DNA from: an uncultured Oscillospiraceae bacterium
GTDB taxonomy: Bacteria > Bacillota > Clostridia > Oscillospirales > Acutalibacteraceae
Assembly (NCBI GenBank): GCA_948471205.1
Contig: CAOKRT010000003.1
Span: forward strand, 1 to 64,000
Reading direction: 5' to 3'
DNA: 64,000 nucleotides
The position numbers and the translations under genes were made by a program. How positions within the stretch are numbered: the first letter of the stretch is position 1; each line of letters starts with the position of its first letter. The notes under the pieces were generated by a model, which saw only the letters and a program-made list of their open reading frames with translations, was not told where the DNA came from and did not search any database. Shown here piece after piece: positions 1-7,786 of the stretch.

Positions 1-2
1 AC

Positions 3-398
3 TTAAGCAAAGGCTTTTTTGTGAAAAAGGTTTGTGGTTTTATTGAAAAAGGCGGCGGTTCGGCAAGCGGTCAAAACTCGGGAAATCCTGAACATGAATT
101 TGATGAAAATATTGACATGCCCAAATTCCCGGGCTATGAAAACAAAGCACCTGGTAAGGATTTTGAGTGGAGAGGAAACGGTTCTGTTGAAAGTAATAAA
201 GGTAACTGGGTTAATAGTAGGACAGGGGAAAAATACTATTATGATATAGAACATCCTAAAGGCATTGAGCCTCACTGGGATTATAAGAATCCTAATGGGT
301 GGAAAGATGGCTATAGAATATTCGCTGATGGTTCTTGGAAAAGAAAAATCATAGAAATGGAGGATAGTGTAATATGGAAAATAAATTTGATTGGGTAG
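3..398 (+). CDS. C-terminal end of a polymorphic-toxin-like protein (5' partial)
   Basis: The reading frame is open from the window edge, so the N-terminal part lies outside. A GTG at 21 is a possible but unconvincing start. The visible part is a Gly/Ser/Asn-rich linker followed by a compact domain of about 65 residues containing PGKDFEWRGNG, SNKGNW, RTGEKYYY, PHWDYKNPNG and YRIFADGSW. This Trp/Gly/His pattern is the one I associate with C-terminal toxin tips of polymorphic or LXG toxins that are predicted RNases (closest memory: the Ntox17 type; the family name is uncertain). The next gene starts 25 bases before this stop and looks like an immunity protein, which supports a toxin role. Delivery domain and secretion route cannot be seen. 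Confidence 0.6.
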   Translation, partial: LSKGFFVKKVCGFIEKGGGSASGQNSGNPEHEFDENIDMPKFPGYENKAPGKDFEWRGNGSVESNKGNWVNSRTGEKYYYDIEHPKGIEPHWDYKNPNGWKDGYRIFADGSWKRKIIEMEDSVIWKINLIG

Positions 399-856
399 AA
401 GATTGTTATCAAGCCTATAAAAAGCACTGGATACAAAGCAAAAAATTTAGAAAATCTGCGTGGATAGGCAGAGACCACGAGCACTGCCTTTTTGATGGAA
501 AGCGAATCAGTAATTATAATATTTCAGATAATGAAAAACAAGGATATGAATCAACTGATGGATGGACATGGTTTTGCACAGAATGTTTTGACAAACTAAT
601 AAAGAGAAACCACAAATTGCCATTAGTTAAAAATACTGTTGAAGATGTAAAATCAGCTTTATCGCAATTCAAAACCGTTGTGATTTCTCTTGAAAACGAA
701 CAATATTTCATTAAAAACGCAGGAGGGAAAATAACCGTTGAGCATAACGGAAAAGAAAGCGAATACGATGACATTTTGCAAATGGAGCGTGAACAGGTTT
801 TCTACGGCAAATGGCTCAGAGAAATTATTGATAACATTTTTATCGGCTATATTTAA
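374..856 (+). CDS. probable immunity protein for the upstream toxin, two-part architecture
   Basis: 160 residues starting at ATG 374, inside the end of the toxin frame; this tight overlap is usual for toxin-immunity pairs. Residues about 30-75 hold GRDHEHCLFDGKRIS and, further on, WTWFCTECFDKL. The CxxC, together with the preceding His and Cys, could bind zinc; this segment resembles a cysteine-containing immunity family common beside clostridial toxins. The second half (about 80-160) is a different acidic alpha/beta-like segment with VVISLENEQYFIKN, so the protein may be a fusion of two small immunity domains. There is no signal peptide, so it should act in the cytoplasm by binding the toxin. 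The assignment rests mainly on position and the Cys motif. Confidence 0.5.
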   Translation: MENKFDWVEDCYQAYKKHWIQSKKFRKSAWIGRDHEHCLFDGKRISNYNISDNEKQGYESTDGWTWFCTECFDKLIKRNHKLPLVKNTVEDVKSALSQFKTVVISLENEQYFIKNAGGKITVEHNGKESEYDDILQMEREQVFYGKWLREIIDNIFIGYI

Positions 857-869
857 AGGCGGTATCGTT

Positions 870-1032
870 ATGAATACATTATACAGAATGACAACGGAAG
901 AATTTGAAAAAAGAAAATCTTGAAAACACATATGAAAATTATTTACTGCCTTTCCGGGATGAAGAGGTTGAACGCGTAGTAGTTGAAGGAAAGCGCAAAG
1001 ATTTTGATATTTATTTGATATCTAATGAATAA
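870..1032 (+). pseudogene. frameshifted 53-codon ORF in the toxin-immunity locus
   Basis: ATG 870 opens MNTLYRMTTEEFEK and then stops early. The next frame continues with ENLENTYENYLLPFRDEE up to a TAA at 1030-1032. Removing one A from the six-A run at 907-912 joins the two halves into a continuous 53-residue acidic protein. I do not recognise the family. Its position after the immunity gene suggests another immunity or accessory gene. The break may be true decay or a homopolymer sequencing error. Confidence 0.4.
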
Positions 1033-1078
1033 AATGTTATATGAATTTCTGCTATTATAAATTATTGTATAATAAGCC

Positions 1079-1106
1079 TTGACAACAGATATTTTTCTGT
1101 TATAAT
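1079..1106 (+). promoter_or_regulatory. promoter of the rplU operon
   Basis: TTGACA at 1079-1084 and TATAAT at 1101-1106 with a 16-base spacer, about 85 bases before rplU. Both hexamers are perfect, as expected for a ribosomal protein operon. Confidence 0.8.
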
Positions 1107-1111
1107 AATTA

Positions 1112-1185
1112 AGCCGCATATTATGGGTTGGAAAGTCATATATAATGTATGCACCTATCGTAGCGAGTCTTGATAAAGGAAGGTA
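1112..1185 (+). promoter_or_regulatory. possible L21 autoregulatory leader
   Basis: The transcript leader before rplU contains GCATA near 1116 that can pair with TATGC near 1148, with further inner pairing of TATG and CATA, followed by the ribosome binding site AAGGAAGG at 1176-1183. Firmicute rplU genes often carry a structured L21 leader bound by the protein itself. I see pairing potential and the right position but cannot match the consensus. Confidence 0.35.
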
Positions 1186-1191
1186 AACTTG

Positions 1192-1500
1192 ATGTACGCA
1201 GTTATCGTAACAGGCGGTAAGCAGTATAAGGTTTCTGAAGGCGATGTGCTTTATATTGAAAAGCTCGGCGCAGAAGCTGATGAGGAAATCACATTTGATA
1301 CTGTTCTTGCAGTCAGCACAGATGCAGGCTTTAAAGCAGGCAAGGATTGTGCAAAGGCAACCGTAAGCGCAAAGGTGCTTAAAAACGGCAGAGGCAAGAA
1401 AATCACTGTATTTACTTACAAGCCAAAGAAAAACGAAAAACGCAAGATGGGTCATCGTCAGCCTTACACTAAGGTTGAAATTACAGCAATCAACGCTTAA
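1192..1500 (+). CDS. rplU: 50S ribosomal protein L21
   Basis: 102 residues beginning [18 protein letters not shown] and ending [14 protein letters not shown], which are hallmark L21 sequences. L21 binds 23S rRNA in the large subunit. The ATG at 1192 is preferred over the adjacent TTG at 1189 because AAGGAAGG lies 8 bases upstream and L21 normally begins M(Y/F)A. The gene heads a compact operon with prp and rpmA, the conserved order in Firmicutes, and is driven by the promoter at 1079. Confidence 0.97.
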   Translation: MYAVIVTGGKQYKVSEGDVLYIEKLGAEADEEITFDTVLAVSTDAGFKAGKDCAKATVSAKVLKNGRGKKITVFTYKPKKNEKRKMGHRQPYTKVEITAINA

Positions 1501-1506
1501 TTACCC

Positions 1507-1821
1507 ATGATTAAAGTTAATTTTTATAAAGCAGATAATGTTTTAATCGGCTTTGAAGCATCGGGTCATTCTATGAGTGCTCCGAAAGGCGAAGATGTAC
1601 TTTGCGCCTTTGTTTCAAGCGCATGTCTTATGGCAGCCAATACGGTTACGGAAATAATCGGGCTTGATGCCGGCGCATATGCTGAGGACGGCTATCTTGA
1701 ACTGAAGATTAAAACTTCTGCAAATTCGGCGCAGGATATTCTGAACGGGTTAAAGCTTCATTTAACGGAACTTCAGAAGGATTATCCTGAAAATATTAAT
1801 GTGATTATTTCGGAGGTGTAA
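1507..1821 (+). CDS. prp: ribosomal-processing cysteine protease Prp (YsxB family)
   Basis: 104 residues. [20 protein letters not shown] carries the catalytic His21 and Cys33 of the Prp family. In Firmicutes Prp removes a short N-terminal extension from ribosomal protein L27, a step needed for functional ribosomes. The gene sits between rplU and rpmA with 6- and 2-base gaps, so it is co-transcribed with its substrate. The L27 encoded next has the extension Prp cuts, which confirms the functional pairing. Confidence 0.92.
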   Translation: MIKVNFYKADNVLIGFEASGHSMSAPKGEDVLCAFVSSACLMAANTVTEIIGLDAGAYAEDGYLELKIKTSANSAQDILNGLKLHLTELQKDYPENINVIISEV

Positions 1822-1823
1822 TA

Positions 1824-2108
1824 ATGCTTAAATTAGATTTACAGCTTTTCGCTCATAAAAAAGGTATGGGTTCTACAAAGAACGGCCGTGATTCCGAATC
1901 TAAAAGACTTGGCGCAAAAAGAGCAGACGGTCAGTTTGTTCTTGCAGGAAATATTCTTTACCGCCAGAGAGGAACACATATCCATCCGGGCAATAATGTT
2001 GGCATTGGTTCTGACGATACACTTTTTGCTCTTATTGACGGTACTGTAAGATTTGAAAAAATGGGTAAAGACAGAAAGAAAGTTTCTGTTTACCCGGTTG
2101 AGCAGTAA
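1824..2108 (+). CDS. rpmA: 50S ribosomal protein L27, precursor with Prp-cleaved N-terminus
   Basis: 94 residues. The N-terminus [17 protein letters not shown] contains the extension typical of Firmicutes, fusobacteria and relatives; by analogy Prp should cut after Phe9, leaving AHKKG at the mature end that reaches toward the peptidyl-transferase centre. [15 protein letters not shown] and [14 protein letters not shown] are canonical L27 sequences. It is the last ribosomal gene of the operon and is followed by an intrinsic terminator at 2122. Confidence 0.97.
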   Translation: MLKLDLQLFAHKKGMGSTKNGRDSESKRLGAKRADGQFVLAGNILYRQRGTHIHPGNNVGIGSDDTLFALIDGTVRFEKMGKDRKKVSVYPVEQ

Positions 2109-2121
2109 TTTACAAAAGCTA

Positions 2122-2152
2122 AGCACGGATTGTTTTCAGTCCGTGCTTTTTT
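2122..2152 (+). terminator. intrinsic terminator after rpmA
   Basis: Stem AGCACGGA (2122-2129) with TCCGTGCT (2140-2147), 10-base loop, then a T run to 2152. It probably lets some transcription through to the SGNH gene and obgE. Confidence 0.85.
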
Positions 2153-2204
2153 ACTGTTGATTATTTTCAATGTATTTGCTATTATTCTATATAAGGGTGA
2201 TGAA

Positions 2205-2849
2205 ATGCATTTAAAAACAGTAAGAAAAAGAACTGCCTATGGCGCAGACAAAATCAATAAAGCCGAAAATTTTGAGTTACTGAACAAAAATTACTGCAAA
2301 AAAGGGCAGACGGTTCTTGTGGGTGATTCGATAACCGAAATGTTTAATCATACCGAGCTTTTCGCAGAATACACGGAAAAAACGGGTGTTTCTGTATATA
2401 ACAGGGGTATAAGCGGCGATACAAGCGACAGACTGCTTGAACGTCTTGAGAAAAATGTGCTTAATATCAAACCGGAAAATATGGTTCTGCTTATCGGAAC
2501 AAATGATTTGGGCGTTGGTGCAGATTCGGATTTTATTGCCGAAAATATTGAAAAAATAATAGAACAGGCAAGAAAAAGATGCAAAAATATAAATATTATT
2601 ATTGAAGCGGTTTATCCTGTTAATACAAAGATTTCAAAACAGGGCAGAAGAAAAAACAAGGATATTGCCGTGTTGAATGCAAAAATTAAAGATCTGTCAT
2701 TAAAGCATCATGTTCATTACCTTGATTTAACAGCGGTGCTTTCCGATGAAAGCGGAATGCTGCATTCAAAATATACGTATGACGGACTGCATGTAAATGC
2801 TATGGCATTTGAAATAATTGCCAAGGAAATAATAGCTTTGCTTAAATAA
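2205..2849 (+). CDS. SGNH/GDSL-family hydrolase
   Basis: 214 residues from ATG 2205, chosen because AAGGG sits 7 bases upstream; an in-frame TTG at 2130 lies inside the rpmA terminator and is unlikely. VGDSITEMF carries the nucleophile Ser42 (block I), NRGISGDT the block II Gly, GTNDLG the block III Asn, and DGLHVN near the C-terminus the catalytic His. These enzymes remove acyl groups from esters of lipids, sugars or cell wall polymers. No signal peptide is evident from this start, so it is probably intracellular. It lies between rpmA and obgE, where Bacillus has spo0B; the substrate is unknown. Confidence 0.85.
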   Translation: MHLKTVRKRTAYGADKINKAENFELLNKNYCKKGQTVLVGDSITEMFNHTELFAEYTEKTGVSVYNRGISGDTSDRLLERLEKNVLNIKPENMVLLIGTNDLGVGADSDFIAENIEKIIEQARKRCKNINIIIEAVYPVNTKISKQGRRKNKDIAVLNAKIKDLSLKHHVHYLDLTAVLSDESGMLHSKYTYDGLHVNAMAFEIIAKEIIALLK

Positions 2850-2870
2850 AAAGATTTGGGAATAAAAAAT

Positions 2871-4142
2871 ATGTTTGTTGATATAGCGAAAATTAAAATT
2901 AAAGCGGGAGACGGCGGCGCAGGTGCCGTTGCATTTCACCGTGAAAAATATGTGGCGGCAGGCGGTCCTGACGGCGGAGACGGCGGCAAGGGCGGCGATG
3001 TTGTTTTTGTTGTGGATGATAATCTTGCAACACTTGCAGATTTCAGATATAAACGAAAATATGCGGCAAAAAACGGGCTTCCCGGCGAGGGCGGCAGACG
3101 GCATGGAAAAAACGGCGAAAGTCTTGAAATACGTGTGCCCCGCGGAACGGTTATAAAAGAAGCAAACAGCGGCGCTGTTATGGCGGATATGAGCAAAACA
3201 GAACGTTTTATTGCCGCGAAAGGCGGAAAAGGCGGCTGGGGAAATCAGCATTTTGCAACCTCTACAAGGCAGGTGCCCAGATTTTCAAAACCCGGTATTC
3301 CGGGTGAGGAATGGGAAGTGAGCCTAGAGCTGAAGCTGCTTGCAGATGTAGGACTGCTCGGATATCCTTCTGTAGGGAAATCCAGCCTTATTTCTGTGGT
3401 TTCGCAGGCAAAGCCAAAAATAGGCGATTATCATTTTACCACGCTTGTTCCCAATCTGGGTGTTGTGTATATGGGCGAAAATAATTCCTTTGTTATTGCC
3501 GATATTCCCGGACTGATTGAAGGCGCCAGCGACGGTATCGGTCTCGGTCATGAATTTTTAAAGCATGTTGAACGCTGCCGCCTGCTTGTGCATATTGTTG
3601 ATGTAAGCGGTCATGAAGGCAGAAATCCGAAAGAGGATTTTGAAAAGATAAATGAAGAACTTGTTAAATTTAATCCCGAACTTGCCGACAGACCCCAGAT
3701 TGTTGCCGGAAATAAAATTGATATGGCAGAACCGGAACAGATTGAAGATTTTAAAAATTGGGTGCAGGCACAGGGATACGAATATTTTTCAATATGTGCG
3801 CCGATTCTTGAGGGTACAAAGGAGCTTATGAATGCCGTTTGGAATAAACTGCAGACACTGCCCCCGATTAAGGAATATGAGGCAGAGGAAATTCCCGTGG
3901 AAAGCCTTATCAGAAATGATGACGGCTTTAAAATCACACAGCCTGAAGAAGGATTATATATTGTTGAAGCAGGCTGGTTTCCGCGCGTGCTTCGCGGCAT
4001 AGATGTTGAAGATTATGAAAGCCTGCAGTATATGCAGCGTGTGCTTGAAAAAAGCGGTGTGTTTAACGCATTGCGTGAAAAAGGAATTCAGGAGGGCGAC
4101 ACGGTTTCAATTTATGATATTGAATTTGAATACGTGCCGTAA
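2871..4142 (+). CDS. obgE: GTPase Obg (ribosome assembly)
   Basis: 423 residues from ATG 2871; MFVDIAKIKIKAGDGG is the standard Obg start, so the upstream in-frame TTG at 2856 is rejected. Order: glycine-rich Obg fold (about 1-158), G domain with GYPSVGKSS (P-loop), DIPGLIEGA (switch II) and NKID (G4), then a C-terminal OCT domain of about 75 residues, present in Firmicute Obg. Obg helps mature the 50S subunit and links growth to GTP/(p)ppGpp levels. Position after rpmA is conserved in bacteria. Confidence 0.97.
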   Translation: MFVDIAKIKIKAGDGGAGAVAFHREKYVAAGGPDGGDGGKGGDVVFVVDDNLATLADFRYKRKYAAKNGLPGEGGRRHGKNGESLEIRVPRGTVIKEANSGAVMADMSKTERFIAAKGGKGGWGNQHFATSTRQVPRFSKPGIPGEEWEVSLELKLLADVGLLGYPSVGKSSLISVVSQAKPKIGDYHFTTLVPNLGVVYMGENNSFVIADIPGLIEGASDGIGLGHEFLKHVERCRLLVHIVDVSGHEGRNPKEDFEKINEELVKFNPELADRPQIVAGNKIDMAEPEQIEDFKNWVQAQGYEYFSICAPILEGTKELMNAVWNKLQTLPPIKEYEAEEIPVESLIRNDDGFKITQPEEGLYIVEAGWFPRVLRGIDVEDYESLQYMQRVLEKSGVFNALREKGIQEGDTVSIYDIEFEYVP

Positions 4143-4148
4143 TGCTTT

Positions 4149-4535
4149 ATGAGATTTATTGAAAAAGAAATCAATCCCCGGCAGCTCAGCCCGCTTAATT
4201 TGGCATTTGTAGGCGATTGTGTGTATGAAATGCTTGTGCGCGAAACCCTTGTGTGCGAAGCAAACAGACCGGTAAATGAACTGCACCGTGAAAGCGTTAA
4301 GTATGTTTCGGCAAAGGCACAGACAGAGGCTTTTAATAGAATAAAGGATATTCTTACAGAAGAGGAAACTGCGCAGTTTAAAAGGGGCAGAAATGCTAAA
4401 ACCGGGCATTCACCCAAAAGCGCAAGCGACGCCGAATATCATACGGCAACCGGTGTAGAGGCACTTTTCGGTTATCTTTATCTTAGTGAAAATTTTGAAA
4501 GAATAAGAGAATTGTTTCATAAAATCAATGAATAA
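4149..4535 (+). CDS. mrnC: Mini-ribonuclease 3 (23S rRNA maturation)
   Basis: 128 residues. LAFVGDCVYEMLVR carries the catalytic Asp23 and TGVEALFGYLYL the catalytic Glu104 of the RNase III fold. The double-stranded RNA binding domain of normal RNase III is missing, which defines Mini-III. In Bacillus it trims the 5' and 3' ends of 23S rRNA. It starts 6 bases after obgE, consistent with an operon devoted to large-subunit biogenesis, and is closed by a terminator. Confidence 0.95.
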   Translation: MRFIEKEINPRQLSPLNLAFVGDCVYEMLVRETLVCEANRPVNELHRESVKYVSAKAQTEAFNRIKDILTEEETAQFKRGRNAKTGHSPKSASDAEYHTATGVEALFGYLYLSENFERIRELFHKINE

Positions 4536-4545
4536 AAATAAAAAG

Positions 4546-4577
4546 CAGACAGTTTATTTACAAACTGTCTGTTTTTT
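4546..4577 (+). terminator. terminator after mrnC
   Basis: Ten-base-pair stem CAGACAGTTT (4546-4555) with AAACTGTCTG (4562-4571), 6-base loop, then TTTTTT. Confidence 0.9.
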
Positions 4578-4591
4578 CATATATTTCAAGA

Positions 4592-4644
4592 CGTTAAGTG
4601 TTTTTTCCTGTTTTTCATTATAAAATAAATACAGGCTGCGGAAT
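4592..4644 (-). pseudogene. decayed 3' fragment of a VanZ-family gene
   Basis: Read on the minus strand this stretch gives CIYFIMKNRKKH, closely matching the C-terminus CIHFITKKWAKKHA of the intact VanZ-family gene at 7229-7759. The flanking DNA, including TTCCGCAG and CCTGTAT, also matches, with about a dozen bases missing. It appears to be the leftover end of a second VanZ copy. Confidence 0.55.
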
Positions 4645-4690
4645 GAAAAATGGAATCATATGTAATTTTTAATGCATAAGCGGGTTTCTT

Positions 4691-5584
4691 TTACGATTTC
4701 ATGTCAACAAACTGTTTGTCAGGCGACAGTAACTGAGATTTGTCAAGCACATAAAAACTTTTTACTCCGCCAGATTCCATAACTTCACCTGTGGATATTT
4801 CTTTGAAAATCATTATATCATCCCCGCCGAAATAACAGTAATCTTTCGGGTTTTTCGGTATAATCTCCGTTATAAAATTGCCGCTTTTGTCATATACGGA
4901 AATTTTTCGGTCATCAAAACTTTCATCTGTATACATTTTCTGTCTGTTATCAAAATAAATATAGTTGCTGTCTGCCGATATATATGCCGGTCCGTCTATA
5001 TTGCAGAACACAGTGTTTTCACCTGTGCGCATATCTAAGCAATTTACTTTTTTATCATTTTCTTCATAATAAATTTTTCCGCTGTCAGCTAAATAGGAAT
5101 AACGCACATCGGTAATTTCTTTGCTTTCCAAAGTATGTATGTTTATATATTTTAATGCATAACGATAACCGTTTCCGCTTTCATCCTCGTAGGATGATGT
5201 GTAAAAAAACAAATGATTTCCGAATGCACTGAAGTTGTGTACGGTTGCGCCTATTCCGCTGAATTCATATATTTTTTCAGGCGCATTCTTGCCCGTGTCG
5301 CCAAGCTTTGTTCGGTAAACAGATGCTGTTGTGTTTTTCATTACTGCGCCGTCATGTGTGTAGTAAACATATCCTCTGTGAACCATATATACAATGGAAA
5401 CACCGCCGCCGCTGTCATACAAAAATGCTGATTTTTTCTGCTTGAAATTATCTGTATCAATCTGATACAGATAATTGTGCTGAATAGTACCGTCTGTTTC
5501 ATAGCCAAAAGTATATATGCTGTTATTATAATAATCTATATCCAGCTCGGGGAAAAATTTTTTTGGTGATAAAAATGCCTGGCA
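4691..5584 (-). pseudogene. C-terminal part of a frameshifted lipoprotein gene
   Basis: This frame continues the gene whose start is at 5871. Read through from about 5584 it gives SPKKFFPELDIDYYNNS and then a series of 40-50-residue segments such as VYYTHDGAV, LFFYTSSYED and YIYFDNRQ. These Tyr-rich strand repeats are typical of beta-propeller-like extracellular lipoproteins of Clostridia (DUF5050-like; the family name is from memory). No usable start codon with a ribosome binding site exists in this part. With one base restored the whole gene would encode 393 residues. Function unknown. Confidence 0.6.
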
Positions 5585-5871
5585 TTTTTATCACTGTGGC
5601 TGCAGTTTGCTTTGCTGCAAACAGGATAAGCCTGATTCGTTTCGGTATCATAAAAATGCACCTTTAAATCTGCTACAAAATAATATCCGTTGTTTGCTTT
5701 AACAAAGGCTGAATTTTGATTAAGATAATATTGAAAATCCTCGTTTTCAACAAAGTTTTCTGCAGTTTGATTTATATTCACTTCCGTTTTATCGGATGTG
5801 CAGCCTGCTGCCGCCATACATACTATAAATGCCAAAAGTAATACGCCGACTTTTTTTAATGATTTTTTCAT
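5536..5871 (-). pseudogene. N-terminal part of the frameshifted lipoprotein
   Basis: The start is taken at ATG 5871 because GGTGAT precedes it; ATG 5883 is in frame but lacks a good site. MKKSLKKVGVLLLAFIVC followed by MAAAGC is a lipoprotein signal with the lipidated Cys after a lipobox. The protein then reads VCSKANCSHSDKN and runs into a stop at 5536. Adding one A to the five-A run (five T at 5585-5589 on the plus strand) restores SHSDKKCQAFLSPKKF, giving the spaced Cys/His pattern CxxxxCxHxxxxC of this lipoprotein type and joining the downstream frame. Confidence 0.65.
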
Positions 5872-5888
5872 ATAAATCACCATAGCCT

Positions 5889-5955
5889 TTCAGGCAACAA
5901 ATAGTTTAATAAAAATCACCCGCCTATGTTGCCTGAACAGGCGTAAGTGGTGATT
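5889..5955 (-). terminator. terminator-like nested inverted repeats between two accessory genes
   Basis: Two inverted repeats are interleaved: TTCAGGCAAC (5889-5898) with GTTGCCTGAA (5928-5937), and AATCACC (5914-5920) with GGTGATT (5949-5955), with inner CGCCT/AGGCG. On the minus strand the second ends GGTGATTTTTATT, as in an intrinsic terminator for the gene at 6027-6725. The two folds exclude each other, so a regulatory switch before the lipoprotein gene is possible. Confidence 0.5.
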
Positions 5956-6026
5956 TCAGCCATCTCAAAATTATGACACAGGCAAATTTTGATGGCAATA
6001 TAATTTGATTCGTGTGATTTTTCACA

Positions 6027-6725
6027 CTATATCCTTACGGAATCAAGCAGTCTTTGGAAAAACGGTGTGTTATTCTTATATTCTTCTTTTGCCCGGTTAT
6101 CCAGTTCAATTACTTTTTCAATCTCTTTTTGGTTTGTTTCTTTGTAATTTTCATTGAATTCATGTTCATAATCCATTAAAGCACCGTGGCAGATTACGGA
6201 ATTCATAATATCCAATAATTCATATTCTTTAACAATAATATAAGGCGTTTTCGGAATTTCAAACTCATCCAGTTTTCTTACATAGTTGCCTGCCAGATCC
6301 GTTTCATAAACAACGCAGGTGGTTTCTTCCCGTGCAACATCGTAAAAAAAGCATTTTGCCTGTGTTGATTCCTGTGTGCCCACTTGAGAAACGCTTGGAC
6401 CGGTGATATTTCCGTATCCGTAGCCCCCACGCTTATATCGGTTTTTATATAATTTGGATTTTTTATAAGTTTCAAAATGGGCATAGTCATCGTAGGAATC
6501 ATCATCAAAAGGAGATTTATAAAATACAGCAAGATAATCTTCATATTTTTCCGTGCCGATCAGTACAATAGGGTTATCCTTATCTTCAGAAAGCGAGCGT
6601 ATAATGGTTTCTTCGCTGTATGCGTTTAAAAGCGTTTGGGCATGAATACAGTATGCGGAAATCAGCCCTGTAAAAACAGCAAAGAGCAGCCCACACAGTA
6701 TAAATATCGTTTTCTTATGTTTCAA
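6027..6725 (-). CDS. membrane-anchored protein of unknown function
   Basis: 232 residues from TTG 6725, chosen because AAAGGAG lies about 8 bases upstream; an in-frame start at 6749 would include the ribosome binding site itself. LKHKKTIFILCGLLFAVF followed by TGLISAYCI is a signal anchor near the N-terminus. The rest is an extracytoplasmic, Tyr- and acid-rich region with a YKRGGYGYGNITG loop and a central strand-rich stretch. I do not recognise a family. It lies in a run of secreted or membrane genes on the minus strand (8202 down to 4691) and is probably co-transcribed with them. Confidence 0.65.
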   Translation of the reverse strand: MKHKKTIFILCGLLFAVFTGLISAYCIHAQTLLNAYSEETIIRSLSEDKDNPIVLIGTEKYEDYLAVFYKSPFDDDSYDDYAHFETYKKSKLYKNRYKRGGYGYGNITGPSVSQVGTQESTQAKCFFYDVAREETTCVVYETDLAGNYVRKLDEFEIPKTPYIIVKEYELLDIMNSVICHGALMDYEHEFNENYKETNQKEIEKVIELDNRAKEEYKNNTPFFQRLLDSVRI

Positions 6726-6757
6726 ACTGTGATCTCCTTTCCGTTTCACCTTTGTTG

Positions 6758-6785
6758 CTGTGCCTGCGTTTGAACGCAGGCACAG
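6758..6785. other. stable hairpin between two accessory genes
   Basis: Perfect 11-bp stem CTGTGCCTGCG (6758-6768) with CGCAGGCACAG (6775-6785) and loop TTTGAA. No T run follows on the minus strand, so it is more likely an RNA processing or stabilising element than a terminator. Confidence 0.6.
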
Positions 6786-6795
6786 TGTTCATATT

Positions 6796-7215
6796 TTACC
6801 AATGCAGTTCAAGCGGTTTGTTTAATACAGCTTCGCTTGAGCCTTTCACAACGCCATGTACAGAAGTAATGTTTTCAAATTTATTTGTTGAAGACAGTGT
6901 GTTAATGATTGCATCTCCGGAATTTTTGTCTGTTTTATCTCTTGCGGTTATTCCTTTGTATCGCACAACAGTTCCGTTTTTATCAACCTCACAGCCTAAT
7001 ACATAGGCAGAAAGCGAATCGAAAGCATAAAATGAAGTTGTTTTGGCGTTGGCGATGTTTTTGTTATCTGAAATCAGACTGCAAGAAGCCCCCTGCCCGG
7101 CACAGGTTATCGAACCGAAGGCGGATTTTGCATATGCGGAAAACGGACCGGCTGTTATGGAGACAAGCAATAATATGGCTGCAAGTGCGGCTGAGATTTT
7201 TTTATTCTTTTTCAT
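6796..7215 (-). CDS. small secreted protein, unknown family
   Basis: 139 residues. MKKNKKISAALAAILLLVS with a following ITAGPFSAYA is a classic Sec signal peptide, probably cut after SAYA. The mature part of about 110 residues has two Cys close together (ITCAGQGASC), which may form a disulfide, and alternating hydrophobic and polar residues suggesting a beta-sandwich. The start ATG 7215 lies 13 bases after the VanZ stop; no strong ribosome binding site is seen, so coupling to VanZ translation is likely. Function unknown. Confidence 0.7.
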   Translation of the reverse strand: MKKNKKISAALAAILLLVSITAGPFSAYAKSAFGSITCAGQGASCSLISDNKNIANAKTTSFYAFDSLSAYVLGCEVDKNGTVVRYKGITARDKTDKNSGDAIINTLSSTNKFENITSVHGVVKGSSEAVLNKPLELHW

Positions 7216-7228
7216 AATTTTTAAGCTG

Positions 7229-7759
7229 TTAAGCGTGTTTCTTTGCCCATTTTTTCGTTATAAAATGAATACAGATACAGGATAATATTCCACCTGCGGA
7301 ATTCAGAATTACATCGTCTATATCTATACATCTGTAATTATATCCGATCAGAAGTCCTATTATAAATTGTATAGTTTCTATTGAAACAGCAAATAAAATT
7401 ATATCCACTAATCTGCTTTTTAAATCTTTTGTATAATACTGAAGGAAAATTCCAAGTGGCATCAGCATAACAAAGTTTCCGAAAACCGAAATCAGTCCGT
7501 ATGGTGTTTTGTCCTTGAAAACTTCAGCAAGACTTTGATAAATACTTTTAAACGGAATAAAATTGTTTGGTATGCTTTGTCCGATTTCTTTGATTTCCAT
7601 TGGGAAAAAACAAACTGCAATTATCAGTGAAATATAAAGTCCAAAAGATAAACAAATTAATATTCTGTTTAATTTTACCTTTTTGAAAATCATTATAACG
7701 CCGTAAAGTATAAGCAGTGCAAATTCCAACTGTAAAATGCCTTCTCTTGTTATCATCAT
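7229..7759 (-). CDS. VanZ-family membrane protein
   Basis: 176 residues with about five hydrophobic segments. NFIPFKSI, GNFVMLMPLGIFL, SIETIQF and CIDIDDVILNSAGG are the VanZ-family signature, the last lying at the end of the final core helix. VanZ itself gives low-level teicoplanin resistance in enterococci; most members have no assigned role beyond the cell envelope. A GGGGGA lies 10 bases before ATG 7759 (ATG 7756 is also possible). A decayed copy of its 3' end is found at 4592-4644. Confidence 0.85.
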   Translation of the reverse strand: MMITREGILQLEFALLILYGVIMIFKKVKLNRILICLSFGLYISLIIAVCFFPMEIKEIGQSIPNNFIPFKSIYQSLAEVFKDKTPYGLISVFGNFVMLMPLGIFLQYYTKDLKSRLVDIILFAVSIETIQFIIGLLIGYNYRCIDIDDVILNSAGGILSCICIHFITKKWAKKHA

Positions 7760-7786
7760 GATTTCGTTTTCCCCCTATAATTAAGC

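Noticed and set aside
2130..2204. Upstream extension of the SGNH hydrolase from TTG 2130 with a hydrophobic N-terminus
   Set aside because: The extension begins inside the rpmA terminator and ATG 2205 has a proper ribosome binding site, so the apparent signal sequence is an artefact.
2766..3251. Long minus-strand ORFs opposite obgE
   Set aside because: They mirror the glycine-rich codons of obgE, have no ribosome binding site and show no protein character.
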